A stretch of DNA of 47,500 nucleotides, taken from contig WJMH01000002.1 of NCBI GenBank assembly GCA_014728045.1, positions 1-47,500 on the forward strand, written 5' to 3'. Under the pieces are notes generated by a model. That model searched no databases and was not told where the DNA came from. It saw only the letters and a list, made by a program, of their open reading frames with translations. How positions within the stretch are numbered: position 1 is the stretch's first letter; every line of letters begins with the position of its first letter. The position numbers and the translations under genes are program-made. Below are positions 1-8,621 of this stretch, piece after piece. Origin of the DNA: Candidatus Omnitrophota bacterium (GTDB lineage Bacteria; Omnitrophota; Gorgyraeia; Tantalellales; Tantalellaceae).

Positions 1-357
1 GTCGATGCCTAGCGCCCTGGCCGCGAGGCGGCAGATCAGGCCCGCCTTTGAAGAATGCACATGGACTATGTCATATCTGTTGCGCCTCAGGAAATAACGT
101 ATGTTAAGAAGCGCCGTCAGGTCCGCCACCGGATGTATGTTCCTTACAAGGTCCTCCTCCTGGATGAACTCGACTCCCGCTTTTTCCGCGCGTTCCAGAA
201 GTCCAAGGTTCGGGTTTTCCGTGCGCCCGAAAAGAATATCCACCGAATATCCCTTCCCTACCAGACCGATGGCGCTTAACAGGGTGTTTTCGGATGAACC
301 GCCCCTGTCCAACCGGGTAATGGCATGTAAGACCCTCGTTTTATTGTCTGCATTCAC
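1..357 (-). CDS. GT4-type glycosyltransferase, N-terminal part (cut by window edge)
   Basis: This is the first 119 codons of a gene that runs off the left edge of the window. Translation from a GTG at 357 gives VLHAITRLDRGGSSENTL near the start and IVHVHSSKAG near residue 105. These are the glycine-rich acceptor-side loop and the VHxHSSKAG motif of the N-terminal Rossmann half of GT4 glycosyltransferases. The GTG overlaps the stop of the upstream radical SAM gene by 4 bases (GTGA), and a GGAGGAGG ribosome-binding site lies just ahead of it. An ATG four bases further on is in another frame and does not give this protein. It is probably a sugar transferase of the same polysaccharide operon; donor and acceptor cannot be told. 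Confidence 0.85.
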   Translation of the reverse strand, partial: MNADNKTRVLHAITRLDRGGSSENTLLSAIGLVGKGYSVDILFGRTENPNLGLLERAEKAGVEFIQEEDLVRNIHPVADLTALLNIRYFLRRNRYDIVHVHSSKAGLICRLAARALGID

Positions 358-1445
358 TTTCCCAGCCTCCTCCTGATATTATCCATTATCTTGCGAAGTG
401 AACTTAAGAAACCGTACCTTTTAAAGTGATCCAGGAAAAAATAATATTCCGAGACGAGACTCCTCGTAGGTACGGGCTTGCCGGTCTTTTTATAAACGAC
501 CGTGCCCCTGCATATTTTGCACCTGTCTTCTATGAACCGCCCTTCCTTGGCCTTCTGGCGTATCCTGGTCGCCTTCTCCCCGTAATAGATATCCTCAAGC
601 GAATCATCCATGGCGTTACCCAGGTCCAGTTCCCCTTCATAATCACAACAGCAGTAGGTGCATGTTCCGTCGGCAAGCACGGCAAAAGTGTCCGTTACAA
701 GGTCGCAGCTGCCCCTTTCACTGGGCCTGACCACCATTTCGCTGCCGATGAGCTTGTTATCCCAGTTGCCTTTGTGCTTGACGAAAAAGGTAGTCGTCTT
801 GCCCAGAGGGTATTCCCTGGCGGGATCGAATATGTTTATCCTCTGCTTGTTTTCGCCATTTAAAAGTTCATGCCACCGGTCATAAACCTTCTGAATGCGA
901 TCGGCCTCACTTATGATGTCCGGAAGATTATGCCTCAGATCCGCCAGACAATGGACTTGAACATTCTTTCCCCGGGATTCGGCCTTGACCACGAATCGCT
1001 TGAGCCTGTCCAGGTATCCCTTCCATGAAAGCGCCCCGTGAGATCTTCTCGAAAACTCATCTGGTGTTATATCCTGCATGCTGAGGACCACGCGGCCTTT
1101 TTGCAGCGAACCTAGAAGTTTTTCGGAGACCTCCTCGTCCAATAAAGCACCGTTGGTGTAAAAACTGACCGATAACCCTTTCGCGTTGGCGAAACGGATC
1201 GCTTCAAAAACATCCTTATGCAATAAAGGCTCTCCCATGAGGTGAAAAAAGACCGTCCGGGTCATTTTCTTCTCTCCCAGTTCGATCAGGACCTTCCGCC
1301 ACAGTTCGCGCGGCATCATGGTCTTGGGTCTATCCATGCTGTCGCTCGGGCAGAACTCGCAGCTGAAGTTGCACAGGTTGGTAAGTTCCACCAGTACTAT
1401 CGACCAAAGGCCTTCTGTCTTCCGCGAAGAGCCGTTCTCAGACAT
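354..1445 (-). CDS. Radical SAM/SPASM-type protein in the polysaccharide cluster
   Basis: The N-terminal domain carries the radical SAM cluster motif C-x3-C-x2-C (CNFSCEFC, residues about 25-32), followed by a GEP-like segment (MGEPLLHKD). The C-terminal third is cysteine-rich (GSCDL, GTCTYCCCDY, DRCKICRG), as in SPASM domains that bind additional iron-sulfur clusters. Length is about 363 residues. I chose the ATG at 1445, which has GGAG ahead of it and overlaps the upstream gene by 8 bases; an ATG at 1466 would overlap by 29. Radical SAM/SPASM enzymes use S-adenosylmethionine for radical chemistry on peptides or sugars. The gene lies among glycosyltransferases, so modification of the glycan or a precursor is a reasonable inference. 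The substrate is unknown. Confidence 0.85.
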   Translation of the reverse strand: MSENGSSRKTEGLWSIVLVELTNLCNFSCEFCPSDSMDRPKTMMPRELWRKVLIELGEKKMTRTVFFHLMGEPLLHKDVFEAIRFANAKGLSVSFYTNGALLDEEVSEKLLGSLQKGRVVLSMQDITPDEFSRRSHGALSWKGYLDRLKRFVVKAESRGKNVQVHCLADLRHNLPDIISEADRIQKVYDRWHELLNGENKQRINIFDPAREYPLGKTTTFFVKHKGNWDNKLIGSEMVVRPSERGSCDLVTDTFAVLADGTCTYCCCDYEGELDLGNAMDDSLEDIYYGEKATRIRQKAKEGRFIEDRCKICRGTVVYKKTGKPVPTRSLVSEYYFFLDHFKRYGFLSSLRKIMDNIRRRLGK

Positions 1446-3678
1446 GCTTCTCCAGTTCCTTAACACGTGTTGACCAGTTGAAATCCTCTTTCACCCTGCG
1501 AAGGCCTCTCTCTCCGAGAGCGCGGGCTTTCTCTTCATCTTCTAGGAGCGTAATGATGGCGCGCTTTATCTGCTCGGTGTCCTCAGGATCCACAAGGATG
1601 CCGGTCTCACCGTCCGCGACAGCTTCCACAACACCTCCGCTTTTGCCGGCTATAACGGGCTTGCCGCAGGCATTGGCCTCCAGGAAGACTATTCCGAACC
1701 CCTCGACATCGCCTTTTTCCTTTATGTAACGCGGCGTCATGATAAAAATATCGCAGGCATTATCAAAAAAGACCAGCTTATCCAGGGGTATCTCCCCGGT
1801 CAATATAACATGTCCCTCAAGTTGCTCTCTCTGGATGAGTTCCTCCAGGATGGGTCTTGTCGGGCCGTCTCCGACTATCACATAGACAGTGTCCGGAAAA
1901 TCCTTCCTTATTTTCGAGAACGCCCTTATCACGTTCTCGTGCCCTTTACGCTCGGCAAGACGCGATATGGTAAGAAGGACCTTTTTCCCCTGAGGAATGC
2001 CGTATTTCTCCTTAACGCCGTTATCGCCCTTGGCCGGATTGAACATATCCGTGTCCACCGCCGGAGTGCTGACAGTGATCGCATCAGGCGGAACCAAACG
2101 GTGAGAAACCAGGAGGGACCTGGTGAAAATGCTGTTAGCGATAACGTGCTCGCTCTGGCGGAGCACCTTTTCCATTATCCACCTGGTGAGGAATGTCCGG
2201 CTGAATTCCAGGATGTCCGCCGAGTACATATATACCACATAAGAGGTGCCCTTGACCATTTTCACCAAAAGAGCCCCCACGCCAGCCGAAAGGACCTGGG
2301 CGCAATGGTTCCGTTTTATGTTCCTGATAGAGTTCTGTCTTATAACATGCCATATTACCATCAACGCGCGTACTGTCCTGGATACGATGTCCGTTCCCAG
2401 GGGATACGTCTTCCTTGTTATGTCCATTCCCTCCTGCGAATCATAGTCCACTCCGGGCGGCCTGGAGGTAAGTATCGCCACCCTTTTTACGGGAAGCCTG
2501 CTCCAGAGATTGTAGACATGGGTGGCTATCCCTCCTTTTACCGGCGGGAATTCACTGCTAACGCAGAGGGTTTTGGGCTTTCCGGCATCCTCAAGGACAT
2601 TCAGCAGTTCACGTGACATCCTTTCGGGATCGAACTCACCTGCCCTTTTGAGGCCTTTTTCGATGCAACGGGATCTCAGGCTCTCATCCCGCGCCAGACC
2701 GGCCATCGCTTTGGAGATATCATCGGGGTCAAGGGGGTCAAAATAAACGGCTGCCTCCTGAAGAGTTTCCGTCATGGGAGCAAGATCCGAAGAGGCTACA
2801 GGAACTCCCGAGGCCATGGCTTCCACTGGGGGTATACCGAAACCTTCCTCGAGCGAGGGAAAAACGAAGATATCCGCGTTTTGCATAATAGACCGTACCG
2901 TGTTAGTATCCACGTTCGGCAGGGGGGTTACCCTCTCATCAAGCCCAAGATCGGATATCTTCCCCTTCACATGCTGCAAACTTTCTTCCTTGCCTCCGAC
3001 AAGAACAAGCCTGTATCGTCCGAGTATATCGCGCGGAAGACGCGAGAAAGCCTCAATAAGGTTCCCCACGTTCTTGTGTGGCTTGAAGTTCCCCACGTAC
3101 AGAAAATACGGTTTTTCAATGCCGTATTCTGAAAGTGTACGCCTTATGTCCTCTCCAATCCTATTGGGGCTCACGGAGGGATATATAACCTTGAGTTTTT
3201 CCGGCCCCATACAGAAGCGTCTGGCGACTTTGCAGCGGGCGTCTCGAGAGAGAGTCACTGTCTTGACTGCACGATGCCCGAAGAGGAATGAATAAACATA
3301 AAAATGCGCCTTCTCCGCCAAACCGGCGATACCGCCCCGCCTGGGCCTCTTTAGGGGAATTATATCGCAGATCATGTTCACATACGGACATACTCTCCAT
3401 AGAGGCGTCTTGACGTAAGGGGTATAAAAAACATGTATTTTCTCTCTGGAGATCGCGCGAGGCAATTCATACTGATCCCATAAAAAAGTGTTCCGCTCGG
3501 GAATAAGGACTTTCTTGGCGAATGCCGGAAGATGTTCCATATCGGTATGCTGGTTGCAGAAAAGCACTAGATCATGTTCCTTCCGCGCTGCGGAATGACA
3601 GAGAAAGTCATCCAACATCGTGCGTAGACCAGTGTAGACACCCCGCTTGAATTCCCTGGCGTCTATTCCGATATTCAT
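1438..3678 (-). CDS. Tandem GT4-GT4 glycosyltransferase fusion
   Basis: The 746-residue product is about twice the usual GT4 length and holds two complete GT4 units. The first (about 1-363) has the YVGNFKPHKN segment and the donor-binding EGFGIPPVE motif (E278 and E286). The second (about 368-746) begins afresh with an N-terminal glycine loop (PPVKGGIATHV) and has its own donor motif EGFGIVFLE near residue 655. Both glutamate pairs are intact, so both halves may be active, possibly adding two successive sugars. The ATG overlaps the preceding stop by 4 bases (ATGA). GT4 enzymes are retaining, metal-independent GT-B fold enzymes acting at the inner face of the membrane. I see no stop or frameshift that would make this two genes. 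Confidence 0.9.
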   Translation of the reverse strand: MNIGIDAREFKRGVYTGLRTMLDDFLCHSAARKEHDLVLFCNQHTDMEHLPAFAKKVLIPERNTFLWDQYELPRAISREKIHVFYTPYVKTPLWRVCPYVNMICDIIPLKRPRRGGIAGLAEKAHFYVYSFLFGHRAVKTVTLSRDARCKVARRFCMGPEKLKVIYPSVSPNRIGEDIRRTLSEYGIEKPYFLYVGNFKPHKNVGNLIEAFSRLPRDILGRYRLVLVGGKEESLQHVKGKISDLGLDERVTPLPNVDTNTVRSIMQNADIFVFPSLEEGFGIPPVEAMASGVPVASSDLAPMTETLQEAAVYFDPLDPDDISKAMAGLARDESLRSRCIEKGLKRAGEFDPERMSRELLNVLEDAGKPKTLCVSSEFPPVKGGIATHVYNLWSRLPVKRVAILTSRPPGVDYDSQEGMDITRKTYPLGTDIVSRTVRALMVIWHVIRQNSIRNIKRNHCAQVLSAGVGALLVKMVKGTSYVVYMYSADILEFSRTFLTRWIMEKVLRQSEHVIANSIFTRSLLVSHRLVPPDAITVSTPAVDTDMFNPAKGDNGVKEKYGIPQGKKVLLTISRLAERKGHENVIRAFSKIRKDFPDTVYVIVGDGPTRPILEELIQREQLEGHVILTGEIPLDKLVFFDNACDIFIMTPRYIKEKGDVEGFGIVFLEANACGKPVIAGKSGGVVEAVADGETGILVDPEDTEQIKRAIITLLEDEEKARALGERGLRRVKEDFNWSTRVKELEKHV

Positions 3679-4802
3679 GAAGTCCCTTCTTTCAGCTTTC
3701 CGTAGATTTTCTGCATACCGGATACGTGTTCACGCATGCTGAAATTCTCTTCCACGCGTTTTCTCGCGCTAAGCCCCATGTTGATGGCCATCCGTCTGTT
3801 ATTGATCAGTTTCTGTATATCTTCCGCAAGAAGATATACGTCACCGTAGGGAACCAGAAAACCCGTAGTTTCCTTGGTTATTGCTTCGTTATTGCCGCTG
3901 ACATCAGTCGCTATCACCGGAAGCCCGACCGACATGGCTTCAATGAGCACCCTGCTGAAACCCTCTCCCTGTGAAGGCAGGGCGAAAATGTCAAGAGCGG
4001 AAAGCACCGAGACCATATCATCACGCTGGCCCGAAATGAAAACATTTGGCCCCAGCCCCAGCTGGTTCGCCATGGTCTTCACCCTTTCCAGGTAAGCCGC
4101 ATCGATACTCCTGCCCATAACAAGCAACTTGATGTTGGGATGATCCTCTATCAGAACGCTCAGAGCCTTGAGCAGTATCTGGTGACCTTTCTGGGGGATT
4201 ATAAGCCCTATCAAACCGATCAGGATGTCCTCGTTCTTAACACCAAGCTCGTCCCTTACCTTCTCCCTTGAGGTCGCATTCCTTTTGAAAGTTTCCGTAT
4301 CCACGCCGTTATACACGACTTCTGTCTTATCGGCGAACATTGGGAATCGGCTGGTTATCCGTTTTTGGGCAGTTCCGTTAGAAACGCATACTATCATATC
4401 GGCGGATTTAGCAATGAACCAGTCGTAAAGGAATATATCCGGCGTGGACTCCCTGAGGTGCCACACCAGTTTCGCTTGTGTCCCTCTCCGGGCAAGCGCG
4501 GCGTAAAACTGCGCCCTGCTGCCGTTGGTATGGACGATATCCGCGTTCTGCGCTTTTATTATGGATCTCAGTTTCGAGACCCTATCGAACATCCTGAAAA
4601 GGTCCAGTGTCTTGGCGGTGGGCATATCCCATACGAGCGATGTGATCCCCATTGCCTGCGTTCTTTCGTATATCTGGCCCTTCCCCGGGCATAGAACGAC
4701 CGGCTCGATCTTATTCCTGTCAAGGTTGGCTACCAGCTCAAGAAGACTTATCTGTCCTCCGCTGAAAACCTCCGCCCTGTTAGCAATGAAAAGAATCTTC
4801 AT
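3675..4802 (-). CDS. GT4 family glycosyltransferase
   Basis: This 375-residue protein has the GT4 layout: an N-terminal acceptor domain starting MKILFIANRAEVFSGGQISL with its glycine pair, a mid segment with DIVHTNGSRAQF, and the C-terminal nucleotide-sugar domain with GEGFSRVLIEAMSVGLPVI, which holds the E-x7-E donor motif. No membrane segment or signal peptide is seen, so it is probably cytosolic or peripheral. It overlaps both neighbours by ATGA, so it is translated in series with the GT-C protein before it and the double GT4 after it. The family is clear; sugar and linkage are not. Confidence 0.9.
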   Translation of the reverse strand: MKILFIANRAEVFSGGQISLLELVANLDRNKIEPVVLCPGKGQIYERTQAMGITSLVWDMPTAKTLDLFRMFDRVSKLRSIIKAQNADIVHTNGSRAQFYAALARRGTQAKLVWHLRESTPDIFLYDWFIAKSADMIVCVSNGTAQKRITSRFPMFADKTEVVYNGVDTETFKRNATSREKVRDELGVKNEDILIGLIGLIIPQKGHQILLKALSVLIEDHPNIKLLVMGRSIDAAYLERVKTMANQLGLGPNVFISGQRDDMVSVLSALDIFALPSQGEGFSRVLIEAMSVGLPVIATDVSGNNEAITKETTGFLVPYGDVYLLAEDIQKLINNRRMAINMGLSARKRVEENFSMREHVSGMQKIYGKLKEGTS

Positions 4803-6262
4803 GTGTATATCCTTTCGGGTTTATCTTTCCACAATCTGGTTAATATAACGGCTATAATGAGCAAAACCACAACAAACGCTCCGAAAAAGATCATCTGGTT
4901 ACACAGAAGAACCAATAAAAGGTTTCTGTTCCCCGCGGCCAATAAGTCCGTCAAACGCACATCAGGTCTGCTCACATACGTATGGAATATATCAACCCCG
5001 GTAATAGCAGGCAAAGTTTGAGAAAAAAATGTCGGCATCCCGAAACTGCTGATAAAGACCTTGATCGCATAGATCAGCTGCCACCCCCTTGTAGGGAATA
5101 TCCCCGCCTGGGCTCCAAGATACGCGAAAAATACGCTGATCCCGCCCAGGATGTAAACAATAACACGTTTCGCCCTGTCGATTACCAGCGCGATCGGTAA
5201 CATCAGGAACGGACAAAGGGGTAATAGATATCGTATCGCTATATGTTCTTCGTGAGGCCAGATATCCCTGTACGTGCTGAACCTGCTGAAAAATGAGGCG
5301 GCCGCTACTCCCGATAAGATAAATATGAAACCGATGATCACCATCTCCGGCAAGTATTGTTTCTTGGAAAGACCAGAAACAAGCCCCCAGATCGAGATGA
5401 ACATTATAGGCGTATATATAAACAGCCCTTCTTCAACCCCCAGGAAAAGGTCCAAGATATTGATAATATTCGGAAAGGTAAGAACGTTCGGATCAGCATT
5501 GACCTTGTATGCATAAGGATTGGCCAGAACAGAACCGAACCCGTAATTCAGATACAGCAGGATCATCACTAAAGGCAGCACCGCTCCAGCGCAGAGGTAA
5601 GGGAGTCTTCTGATGCCGCCAACGAAGATCGCGTAAACAAGCAGCACCGCACTTATGTGAACGACTATAGGATGACATGATACCGCTCCCATAAGAAAAA
5701 ACCCTGTCCAGAAATAATGGCTTTTCTTATGTTCACCGCTTGTCCTCATTCGAAACAACAGGAAGAAAGCCAGGAACAGATATAAAGTCGCCTGGTTCAA
5801 TTTATATATCGCGGTAGAATATCCGAAAAGCATCGTTCCGAAAGCCAACAGAAAAGTCAATATAAGCTTGTTCTGTGCCGAAAGATCCAGGCGGTCCAGA
5901 ATGCTGTAGAAAACAACACATGTAAGTGCCCCGTAAACAGAAGCAATAAAGACCACAGAAAGACCGTTCAGGGCAAGAAAACGCGAATATCCCTCCAGCC
6001 CCGCCATAAGCGGCCTGCACAGAAAATAGAGAATAACGATGGGAACACTGCCTCCGGGAAAATGAGTGGTCACGTAACTGCCGTTATAAATAGCCACATC
6101 TACCGTGTTAACAGAATACCTCAAGAAGAGATTCCCTTTATCGACTATGGACATTGCCATGTCGACGAGGTTAGAAGAGATAGATTCCGGTTTTGTATAC
6201 ACAAAAACCAGATACACTAGCCATACACTTATGAATATCTTCACTCTTACATCAAGTTTCAC
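4799..6262 (-). CDS. Multi-spanning membrane protein, GT-C/ArnT-like glycosyltransferase
   Basis: The 487-residue protein is strongly hydrophobic with roughly 10-12 membrane segments. After the first helix comes a periplasmic loop (NGSYVTTHFPGGS) of the kind seen in dolichyl- or undecaprenyl-phosphate-sugar dependent GT-C enzymes (GT39/ArnT-like). The family is usually 450-600 residues, so this is full length. Such enzymes transfer sugars from lipid-phosphate donors on the periplasmic side. The start overlaps the end of the heptosyltransferase-like gene by 11 bases, and the stop overlaps the next ATG by 4. The similarity is a fold-level judgement; an unassigned polytopic protein of the locus is the alternative. 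Confidence 0.65.
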   Translation of the reverse strand: MKLDVRVKIFISVWLVYLVFVYTKPESISSNLVDMAMSIVDKGNLFLRYSVNTVDVAIYNGSYVTTHFPGGSVPIVILYFLCRPLMAGLEGYSRFLALNGLSVVFIASVYGALTCVVFYSILDRLDLSAQNKLILTFLLAFGTMLFGYSTAIYKLNQATLYLFLAFFLLFRMRTSGEHKKSHYFWTGFFLMGAVSCHPIVVHISAVLLVYAIFVGGIRRLPYLCAGAVLPLVMILLYLNYGFGSVLANPYAYKVNADPNVLTFPNIINILDLFLGVEEGLFIYTPIMFISIWGLVSGLSKKQYLPEMVIIGFIFILSGVAAASFFSRFSTYRDIWPHEEHIAIRYLLPLCPFLMLPIALVIDRAKRVIVYILGGISVFFAYLGAQAGIFPTRGWQLIYAIKVFISSFGMPTFFSQTLPAITGVDIFHTYVSRPDVRLTDLLAAGNRNLLLVLLCNQMIFFGAFVVVLLIIAVILTRLWKDKPERIYT

Positions 6263-7439
6263 TGCATCGCTCCATCAGCTTTTGCAAAGCTTTAAATACC
6301 ATTTCGGGCTCTATCCTCTGCAGGCAGGTGTTACTTCCCTTCTCGCACCTGTCCCTTCTGTAATACATGGTGCAGGGCCAGCATGATATCTTATCATGCA
6401 GAAGCACCATCTTATCCGAGACCGGTGCAGAGACCGCAGGATCGGTGGGACCGAAAAGAGCTACTAGAGGTGTTCCGACCGCCGCCGCTATATGGGACGG
6501 CCCGGAATCGTTCCCCACGAAAACAGCGGCTTTATCTATCAAGGAAGCCAGAGCCAACAAGGAGAGGTCGTCGGCAACGACCAATTTTTTGTTTTCGGAT
6601 ATATCGCGTATTCTATTCAATAAAGGCAGATCCTTCCTGCCTCCTGCCAGTACGGGTGTGATCGGGGTTTCCCCGGATAAAAGGTCGATCAAGCGCGCGA
6701 AATGGCTCTCGGGCCAGCGTTTAGGGGGCCACTTGGCCCCGGGATGGATAACCGCGTAGTTGCCGGAGACCAGGGCGTTATCGTGCAGGAATCTATCGCA
6801 TTCTTGCCGCGCTTCATCGGGAATGCTGAGCGACTCGCTCCCTTCACGAAAAGGCGCCTCCCCGACGAGTGGTTTGAGAACTTCAAGATAGCGCTTGAGG
6901 ATATGCTCACATTCGATCTTTTGGGATAGGCCATAAAAAGCCCGTGTGCTTGAGGAGAATGGTCCTCTTTTTATCTTGCGGAGGGGCCCCAATGTGAAAC
7001 GCGTGCCCGCGAGAGAGGACCAAACCACAGACTCAAAAACCCCGCCAAGATCTATACAGATATCATAGTTGTTTTCCCGCAAACGTCTTATTGTTCTGAC
7101 GGACTCTACCATATACCTTGCCGACCGCCAGAATCTGGGAGAACATTTTATAACATCATCTACATTAGGGTCGTTCTCCAGCAACTCGCCGGTATTCTGT
7201 GCTGTCAGAACATCGATCCTTTTGCCCGCATAACGCTCTTTTAATCTTTTAATGGCGGGAGTTGACATTACCACATCCCCGACGGACGCCAGTTGTACCA
7301 CGAGTATCTTTTCAGGATCCTGCCCGGGGTGATTCTTGCGCCCTTTCCTGCTTAACAGCAAGAATAGCCCCCAGAAAACATACTCTATGCTTTCAACGAA
7401 GTTCTTGGCCATGAATCTAAGTAATTCCACGATAGTCAT
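6252..7439 (-). CDS. GT9 family glycosyltransferase (lipopolysaccharide heptosyltransferase-like)
   Basis: This 395-residue protein has the signatures of GT9 heptosyltransferases: the N-terminal ILVVQLASVGDVVMSTPA loop, the central VIHPGAKWPPKRWP motif that contacts the nucleotide sugar, and the C-terminal VGNDSGPSHIAAAVGTPLVA segment followed by LFGPTDP. A cysteine-containing tail (SCWPC, DRCEKG, TCLQRI) is also common in this family. The known reaction is transfer of heptose from ADP-heptose to lipopolysaccharide core. In this polysaccharide cluster it may instead use another sugar, so I give no gene symbol. It also implies an outer-membrane bacterium. Confidence 0.9.
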   Translation of the reverse strand: MTIVELLRFMAKNFVESIEYVFWGLFLLLSRKGRKNHPGQDPEKILVVQLASVGDVVMSTPAIKRLKERYAGKRIDVLTAQNTGELLENDPNVDDVIKCSPRFWRSARYMVESVRTIRRLRENNYDICIDLGGVFESVVWSSLAGTRFTLGPLRKIKRGPFSSSTRAFYGLSQKIECEHILKRYLEVLKPLVGEAPFREGSESLSIPDEARQECDRFLHDNALVSGNYAVIHPGAKWPPKRWPESHFARLIDLLSGETPITPVLAGGRKDLPLLNRIRDISENKKLVVADDLSLLALASLIDKAAVFVGNDSGPSHIAAAVGTPLVALFGPTDPAVSAPVSDKMVLLHDKISCWPCTMYYRRDRCEKGSNTCLQRIEPEMVFKALQKLMERCSET

Positions 7440-7466
7440 TTTACCGGTTTTTCACATTGTTTAGTT

Positions 7467-8600
7467 TCAATCAAATTCAGAGTAGACCTTTATCATGCTG
7501 CCGGCTATCCTGTCCCAGTCAAACCCCAGGGACAGGGCTTTTACGTTCATGGATAACCTATCACGCAGTTCTCTGTCCTTGGAAAGTTTCCTGATAGCCT
7601 CGGCGAGAGCTACTTTGTCCCCCGGCCCAACGAGCATAACGTTCTCACCGTTCCTGAAATATGGGCACTTGACCCTGGGGCGTGTACTTACGATCGGCAG
7701 TCCGTGAGCCATCGCGGCCATGAGTGTTCCCCGCCTTATAGATATCCCGTCGACGAACGGGAATACCGCTATATCACTTGCCTGTAGCACGCCGGAAACG
7801 TCTTTCTCCTTGAGCCCGTCCATCCATATGACCTCTTTTTCTATTCCCAGACGCCGGATAAAACCCTTTATCTCGTATCTGTATTCGATGCCCCTGTCGG
7901 TCAGCCCTCCCATGATGATAAGCCTGTAATCCCCTTCCCGGGAAAGTATTTTCACAGCCTCGCAAAGTGTCTCAAGACCTTTCCATGGATTGGGAAAACC
8001 GAAATTAACCAGCAGTGTGGCGTTTTTGCTTATGCCGTATTTTTTGTTTATTTCTTCCCTTATCCTTTCGCCATCAACTTCTACCGGTTCGATATTGGTG
8101 CCTATCGGTATCTGAACGAGCTTCTTACTGAACGGGAAAAGCCATTTCTGGTATAGCTGGGTCAGTTCTTCGTGAGTACTGATGACCTTGTGGCTGAACA
8201 TGACCAGTAAAAGCGCGTTTATACGGGATATCCATCTGCCCGCTACAAGAGTATGGAACGTAACGATAAAATGTATCCTGTGAGCACTTAAGCGTATGAG
8301 AAGTGGCAATAATTTAAACGTCAACCCGTAACCGTAACTGATGGGGGTATACTGCATATGTACCACCTGAAAACCGTCCCTGCGTATGAGCCTGAAGACC
8401 CTCACCAGTTCCCTGATCCCCCATTTTCCCCCTCCGATCTTTATGACCCGAGGATCGTTGCCAGCATAGCGCCCCGAAGTTATAACGAAAACCTCATGAC
8501 CTCTTTGCCGCAGTTTGGAAACAAGGATACGGGTATAATCACCTATCCCGTCCACCTGATAATTAGGCGGGTATGTGGGAAATATCATGCATATTTTCAT
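7467..8600 (-). CDS. GT4 family glycosyltransferase
   Basis: The 377-residue product starts MKICMIFPTYPPNYQVDGIG, the usual first strand and glycine loop of GT4 enzymes. The C-terminal domain holds LVNFGFPNPWKGLETL, where many GT4 proteins have a GRL..KG segment, and DIAVFPFVDGISIRRGTLMAAMAHGLPIV. There the common E-x7-E donor motif is altered: the first glutamate position reads DGISIRRG. The donor site may therefore differ from its neighbours. It lies 27 bases before the GT9 gene and 21 bases after another GT4. Substrate unknown. Confidence 0.85.
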   Translation of the reverse strand: MKICMIFPTYPPNYQVDGIGDYTRILVSKLRQRGHEVFVITSGRYAGNDPRVIKIGGGKWGIRELVRVFRLIRRDGFQVVHMQYTPISYGYGLTFKLLPLLIRLSAHRIHFIVTFHTLVAGRWISRINALLLVMFSHKVISTHEELTQLYQKWLFPFSKKLVQIPIGTNIEPVEVDGERIREEINKKYGISKNATLLVNFGFPNPWKGLETLCEAVKILSREGDYRLIIMGGLTDRGIEYRYEIKGFIRRLGIEKEVIWMDGLKEKDVSGVLQASDIAVFPFVDGISIRRGTLMAAMAHGLPIVSTRPRVKCPYFRNGENVMLVGPGDKVALAEAIRKLSKDRELRDRLSMNVKALSLGFDWDRIAGSMIKVYSEFD

Positions 8601-8621
8601 AATAAAGATTTCACAATAAGC

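Noticed and set aside
1810-2616. Plus-strand open frame of about 268 codons
   Set aside because: It is antisense to the double GT4 gene, whose motifs are clear in the minus-strand frame; no domain is visible in this frame.
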